From NCBI GenBank assembly GCA_030426065.1, contig JAUHZH010000059.1, positions 1 through 9,082 on the forward strand: a DNA stretch of 9,082 nt, written 5' to 3'. The notes under the pieces are model-generated. The model was not told where the DNA came from. It saw only the letters and a program-made list of their open reading frames with translations, and searched no databases. The translations under genes and the position numbers were made by a program. Positions 7,042 to 9,082 of the stretch are shown piece after piece. How positions within the stretch are numbered: the first letter of the stretch is position 1; the number at the start of each line of letters is the position of its first letter. The stretch comes from Gammaproteobacteria bacterium (GTDB lineage: Bacteria; Pseudomonadota; Gammaproteobacteria; Xanthomonadales; Marinicellaceae).

Positions 7042-7081
7042 TTTCACACGTTTTTCACTGCGCGCTTCATATCATGGGCCC
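7042..7081 (+). promoter_or_regulatory. Promoter/operator of the desaturase operon: tandem TTTCAC repeats plus TATCAT
   Basis: TTTCAC at 7042-7047 and 7053-7058 forms a direct repeat with 11-bp period. Eleven bases later is TATCAT (7070-7075), then GGGCCC and the ATG at 7082. With a normal -10 to +1 distance the transcript would start at the A of ATG. No -35 hexamer is present at standard spacing; the two repeats would lie at about -40 to -35 and -29 to -24. Confidence 0.62.
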
Positions 7082-8005
7082 ATGAAAAAATTATTATTGC
7101 GGTGGTTTGACAATGAGTACGCCACCAAAAAAAGCCAAATCAAAGACCCACAAGCCATAGATTGGCGCCGCATCGTGCCTTTCATTGTGTTGCACCTCGG
7201 TTGCTTAATGGTACTTTGGGTTGGCTTTTCGTGGACCGCGTTCTGGGTGATGTTGATGTCTTATTTGATCAGGATGTTTGCCATCACGGCGTTTTTTCAC
7301 CGCTTCTTCTCTCACAAGTCATTCCAAGCCAAAAAGTGGGTGGCACGCAGCTTTGCTGTGATTGGAACTGCGGCAACGCAACGTGGCCCCCTGTGGTGGG
7401 CGGCCCATCACCGACATCACCACATCCACTCCGATCAAGACGGTGATGCCCATGCCCCAAAGCATGGTTTTTGGAACAGCCACATGTTGTGGTTTTTGCG
7501 TGAAGAAAACTTCAAAACCAACAAAGCCAAGGTGAAAGATTTGAGTCAGGACCCTTTCTTGGTCTGGGTCGATCGCCATGACATGTTGTTCCCAGTGCTT
7601 TATGCCCTGTTGTTGTGGGCAGTGGGTTCTGTGTATGCGGCTGTATTCCCAACCGCAGGTACCAGTGGCCTGCAATGGTTGGTTTGGGGCTATTTCATTG
7701 CCACGGTGCTGTTGTCACATGTGACCTACACCATCAATTCGTTGTCACATGTGTTTGGCACACAAGACTATGAAACCGGTGATGAAAGCCGCAACCATTG
7801 GTTGTTGGCGGTTCTGACATTGGGCGAAGGGTGGCACAACAACCACCATTGCTACCCAGGATCGGCCAGGCAAGGTTTCAAAACATGGCAAATTGACATC
7901 AGTTACAGCGCATTGAAATTGATGGCAAAACTGGGATGGGTTTGGGAGTTGAAGCAGCCCAACCCCGTGGTGTTAAACAAGAAAAGAATCAGGAGTCGAG
8001 CATGA
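7082..8005 (+). CDS. Membrane acyl (acyl-CoA / delta-9-type) fatty-acid desaturase
   Basis: Protein of 307 aa in the integral-membrane di-iron desaturase family, which puts a cis double bond into acyl chains using O2 and an electron donor. All three histidine boxes are present: HRFFSH (73-78), HRHHH (110-114) and HNNHH (252-256). H124 in GDAH and H223 in NSLSH are the extra family histidines. Hydrophobic segments lie near 31-70, 85-98, 170-190 and 198-217. An upstream in-frame GTG at 7010 would add 24 residues, but it would run through the promoter repeats and -10 box and adds no family-like sequence, so I chose the ATG at 7082. The start has no Shine-Dalgarno and sits 6 nt after TATCAT. The stop overlaps the FAD oxidoreductase start as ATGA (8002-8005), so the two are one operon. 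Exact substrate (acyl-CoA or lipid-bound acyl) cannot be told. Confidence 0.92.
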   Translation: MKKLLLRWFDNEYATKKSQIKDPQAIDWRRIVPFIVLHLGCLMVLWVGFSWTAFWVMLMSYLIRMFAITAFFHRFFSHKSFQAKKWVARSFAVIGTAATQRGPLWWAAHHRHHHIHSDQDGDAHAPKHGFWNSHMLWFLREENFKTNKAKVKDLSQDPFLVWVDRHDMLFPVLYALLLWAVGSVYAAVFPTAGTSGLQWLVWGYFIATVLLSHVTYTINSLSHVFGTQDYETGDESRNHWLLAVLTLGEGWHNNHHCYPGSARQGFKTWQIDISYSALKLMAKLGWVWELKQPNPVVLNKKRIRSRA

Positions 8006-9082
8006 GCGTAGCCATCATTGGCGGCGGCATTTCAGGATTGATGGCCGCAGACCGCCTCAACGGATTGGTGAATTACACTTTATTTGAAGCCAGCGATCGG
8101 TTGGGTGGGCATGCCGACACCCAAACCATCCATGTGGCTGGCCAATCGATTGATGTGGACACCGGTTTCATAGTTTTTAACGAACAGAATTACCCAAATT
8201 TTTGTGACATGTTGGCGCGCCATGGGGTGGCTTTTGAGGACACAGAAATGAGCTTTGCCGTGACCGACAGGACCAGTGGCCTTGAATACAAGGCCAGCGA
8301 CTTGAAAGGCCTGTTTTGTCAGAAAAGGAACCTGTTAAACCCCAAGTTTTACCGCATGATTCATGACATCAAACGGTTTTATGCTGAGGCACCTGAACTG
8401 TTGTTGAAGGGTGGAGATGTTTCAATCGGTGCGTATTTCAAAGCCGCTGATTACGGTGAATACTTCATCGACCACCACATCATGCCAATGGTCAGCGCTT
8501 TGTGGTCGGGTGATTTTGCAACCATACAGGCATTCCCTTTGATGCACATGTTGCACTTCATGAACAACCACCACATGCTCCAAATCGATGGCAGGCCGCA
8601 GTGGAAAACCATCACAGGCGGATCTCGACATTATGTTGAAGCATTGGAAAAACAGCTGAAAGGAAACATCCGCAAATCAACCGCAGTGAAACAAGTTGAA
8701 CGCAGTCAGTCAGGCTGTCTTGTCACCACTGATGAGGGCGTCGAGTTCTTTGAGCAAGTGGTGTTTGCTTGTCACAGTGATCAAGCCTTGCGCCTGTTGG
8801 CGGATCCCACTGATGCTGAGCAATTTGGTCTTGGCTACATCAAATACACGGAAAATCAGGTTGATTTGCACAGCGATGCCTCATTGATGCCTGCCAACAA
8901 AAAAGCGTGGGCCAGTTGGCATGTCAACAGACACCCCGATGTGACAGACCGTTGTACCGTCAATTATTGCATGAACATGCTACAAAACATCGACATCGAG
9001 ACGCCCTTGATTGTCAGTTTGAATCAGAGGCCACACATTGACCCAAGCAAGGTACATTTCAGCACCCAGTATTGGCATCCGG
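8002..9082 (+). CDS. FAD-dependent oxidoreductase (amine-oxidase-like), cut by window end
   Basis: The frame is open to the window end, giving 360 residues of a protein expected to be a little over 400. It begins with a Rossmann dinucleotide-binding motif IIGGGISGL (5-13), followed by FEASDRLGGH (28-37) with E29 placed to bind the FAD ribose. Further family features are DVDTGFIVFNEQNYPNF (51-67), MSFAV near 83-87, SGLEY near 92-96, GRPQWKTITGGSRHYVE near 197-213, VVFACHSDQALRLLADP near 253-269 and AWASWH near 302-307. These match the FAD proteins encoded next to DUF1365 and cyclopropane-synthase-like genes in many proteobacteria. Relatives are implicated in oxidising or desaturating membrane acyl chains, for example in furan fatty-acid synthesis (from memory). 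AGGAG at 7991-7995 gives a good ribosome binding site 6 nt before the ATG, and the start overlaps the desaturase stop. Co-expression with the desaturase suggests a shared lipid pathway. Confidence 0.92.
   Translation, partial: MSVAIIGGGISGLMAADRLNGLVNYTLFEASDRLGGHADTQTIHVAGQSIDVDTGFIVFNEQNYPNFCDMLARHGVAFEDTEMSFAVTDRTSGLEYKASDLKGLFCQKRNLLNPKFYRMIHDIKRFYAEAPELLLKGGDVSIGAYFKAADYGEYFIDHHIMPMVSALWSGDFATIQAFPLMHMLHFMNNHHMLQIDGRPQWKTITGGSRHYVEALEKQLKGNIRKSTAVKQVERSQSGCLVTTDEGVEFFEQVVFACHSDQALRLLADPTDAEQFGLGYIKYTENQVDLHSDASLMPANKKAWASWHVNRHPDVTDRCTVNYCMNMLQNIDIETPLIVSLNQRPHIDPSKVHFSTQYWHP

Noticed and set aside
7015..7044. Short hairpin AGGCG/CGCCT followed by G and T7, resembling a rho-independent terminator
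   Set aside because: The stem is only 5 bp with a 12-nt loop, there is no upstream + strand gene to terminate, and its bases are largely explained by the two divergent operator sites.
7042..7075. Sigma-54 (-24/-12) promoter
   Set aside because: The required GG and GC pairs with correct spacing are absent, although one repeat falls near -24.
7010..7081. GTG start that would extend the desaturase by 24 residues
   Set aside because: The extension runs through the tandem repeats and the TATCAT box, lacks family-like sequence, and the ATG at 7082 begins a normal desaturase N-terminus.
8422..8887. Small open frames on both strands within the FAD oxidoreductase region
   Set aside because: The uninterrupted sense frame from 8002 to the window end carries clear flavoprotein motifs; the small frames are shadows.

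Overview
The window looks like a chromosomal segment from a gammaproteobacterium of moderate GC content (just under half, by eye). The main taxonomic pointer is a RapA/HepA-type RNA polymerase recycling ATPase, a family typical of Gammaproteobacteria, together with a DeaD-type RNA helicase with the usual C-terminal RNA-binding domain. Leucine is written mostly as TTG, which is unusual at this GC level and hints at a lineage away from the enterics. I cannot name the genus. No rRNA, tRNA, CRISPR array, insertion sequence or phage gene was seen, and no gene-free stretch exceeds about 120 bases.

Left half (1-4849), housekeeping: the 3' three quarters of rapA, then a single-pass membrane SIMPL/DUF541 protein, then deaD. 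All are on the + strand. A 9-bp GC-rich inverted repeat followed by a short T run lies between the SIMPL gene and deaD. It may be a terminator, and it overlaps the best deaD promoter candidate.

Right half (4850-9082), an accessory lipid/stress-type cluster: a DUF523-DUF1722 protein (+) converges with a two-gene operon (-) encoding an NTF2-like lipoprotein and a secreted chalcone-isomerase-like protein. Divergent from that operon is a second operon (+) of a membrane acyl desaturase and an FAD-dependent oxidoreductase, the latter cut by the window end. From general knowledge, homologues of the DUF523-DUF1722, NTF2-like, chalcone-isomerase-like and FAD proteins recur together in proteobacterial clusters with DUF1365, cyclopropane-synthase-like methyltransferases and photolyases. 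Those clusters are associated with light or singlet-oxygen responses and unsaturated fatty-acid modification. The desaturase would supply double bonds, the FAD enzyme could act on the acyl chains, and the two exported proteins would work in the envelope.

The most interesting signal is regulatory. All three transcription units of the right half share a promoter layout read directly from the sequence: two TTT(G/C)AC repeats exactly 11 bp apart, then 11 or 12 bp, then a TA(T/A)CAT -10-like box. None has a -35 box at normal sigma-70 spacing. In two of the three, the ATG lies 6 nt after the -10 box with no Shine-Dalgarno sequence, predicting leaderless mRNAs. This points to one dedicated regulator, possibly a CarH/LitR-like MerR-family light sensor, controlling the whole cluster.
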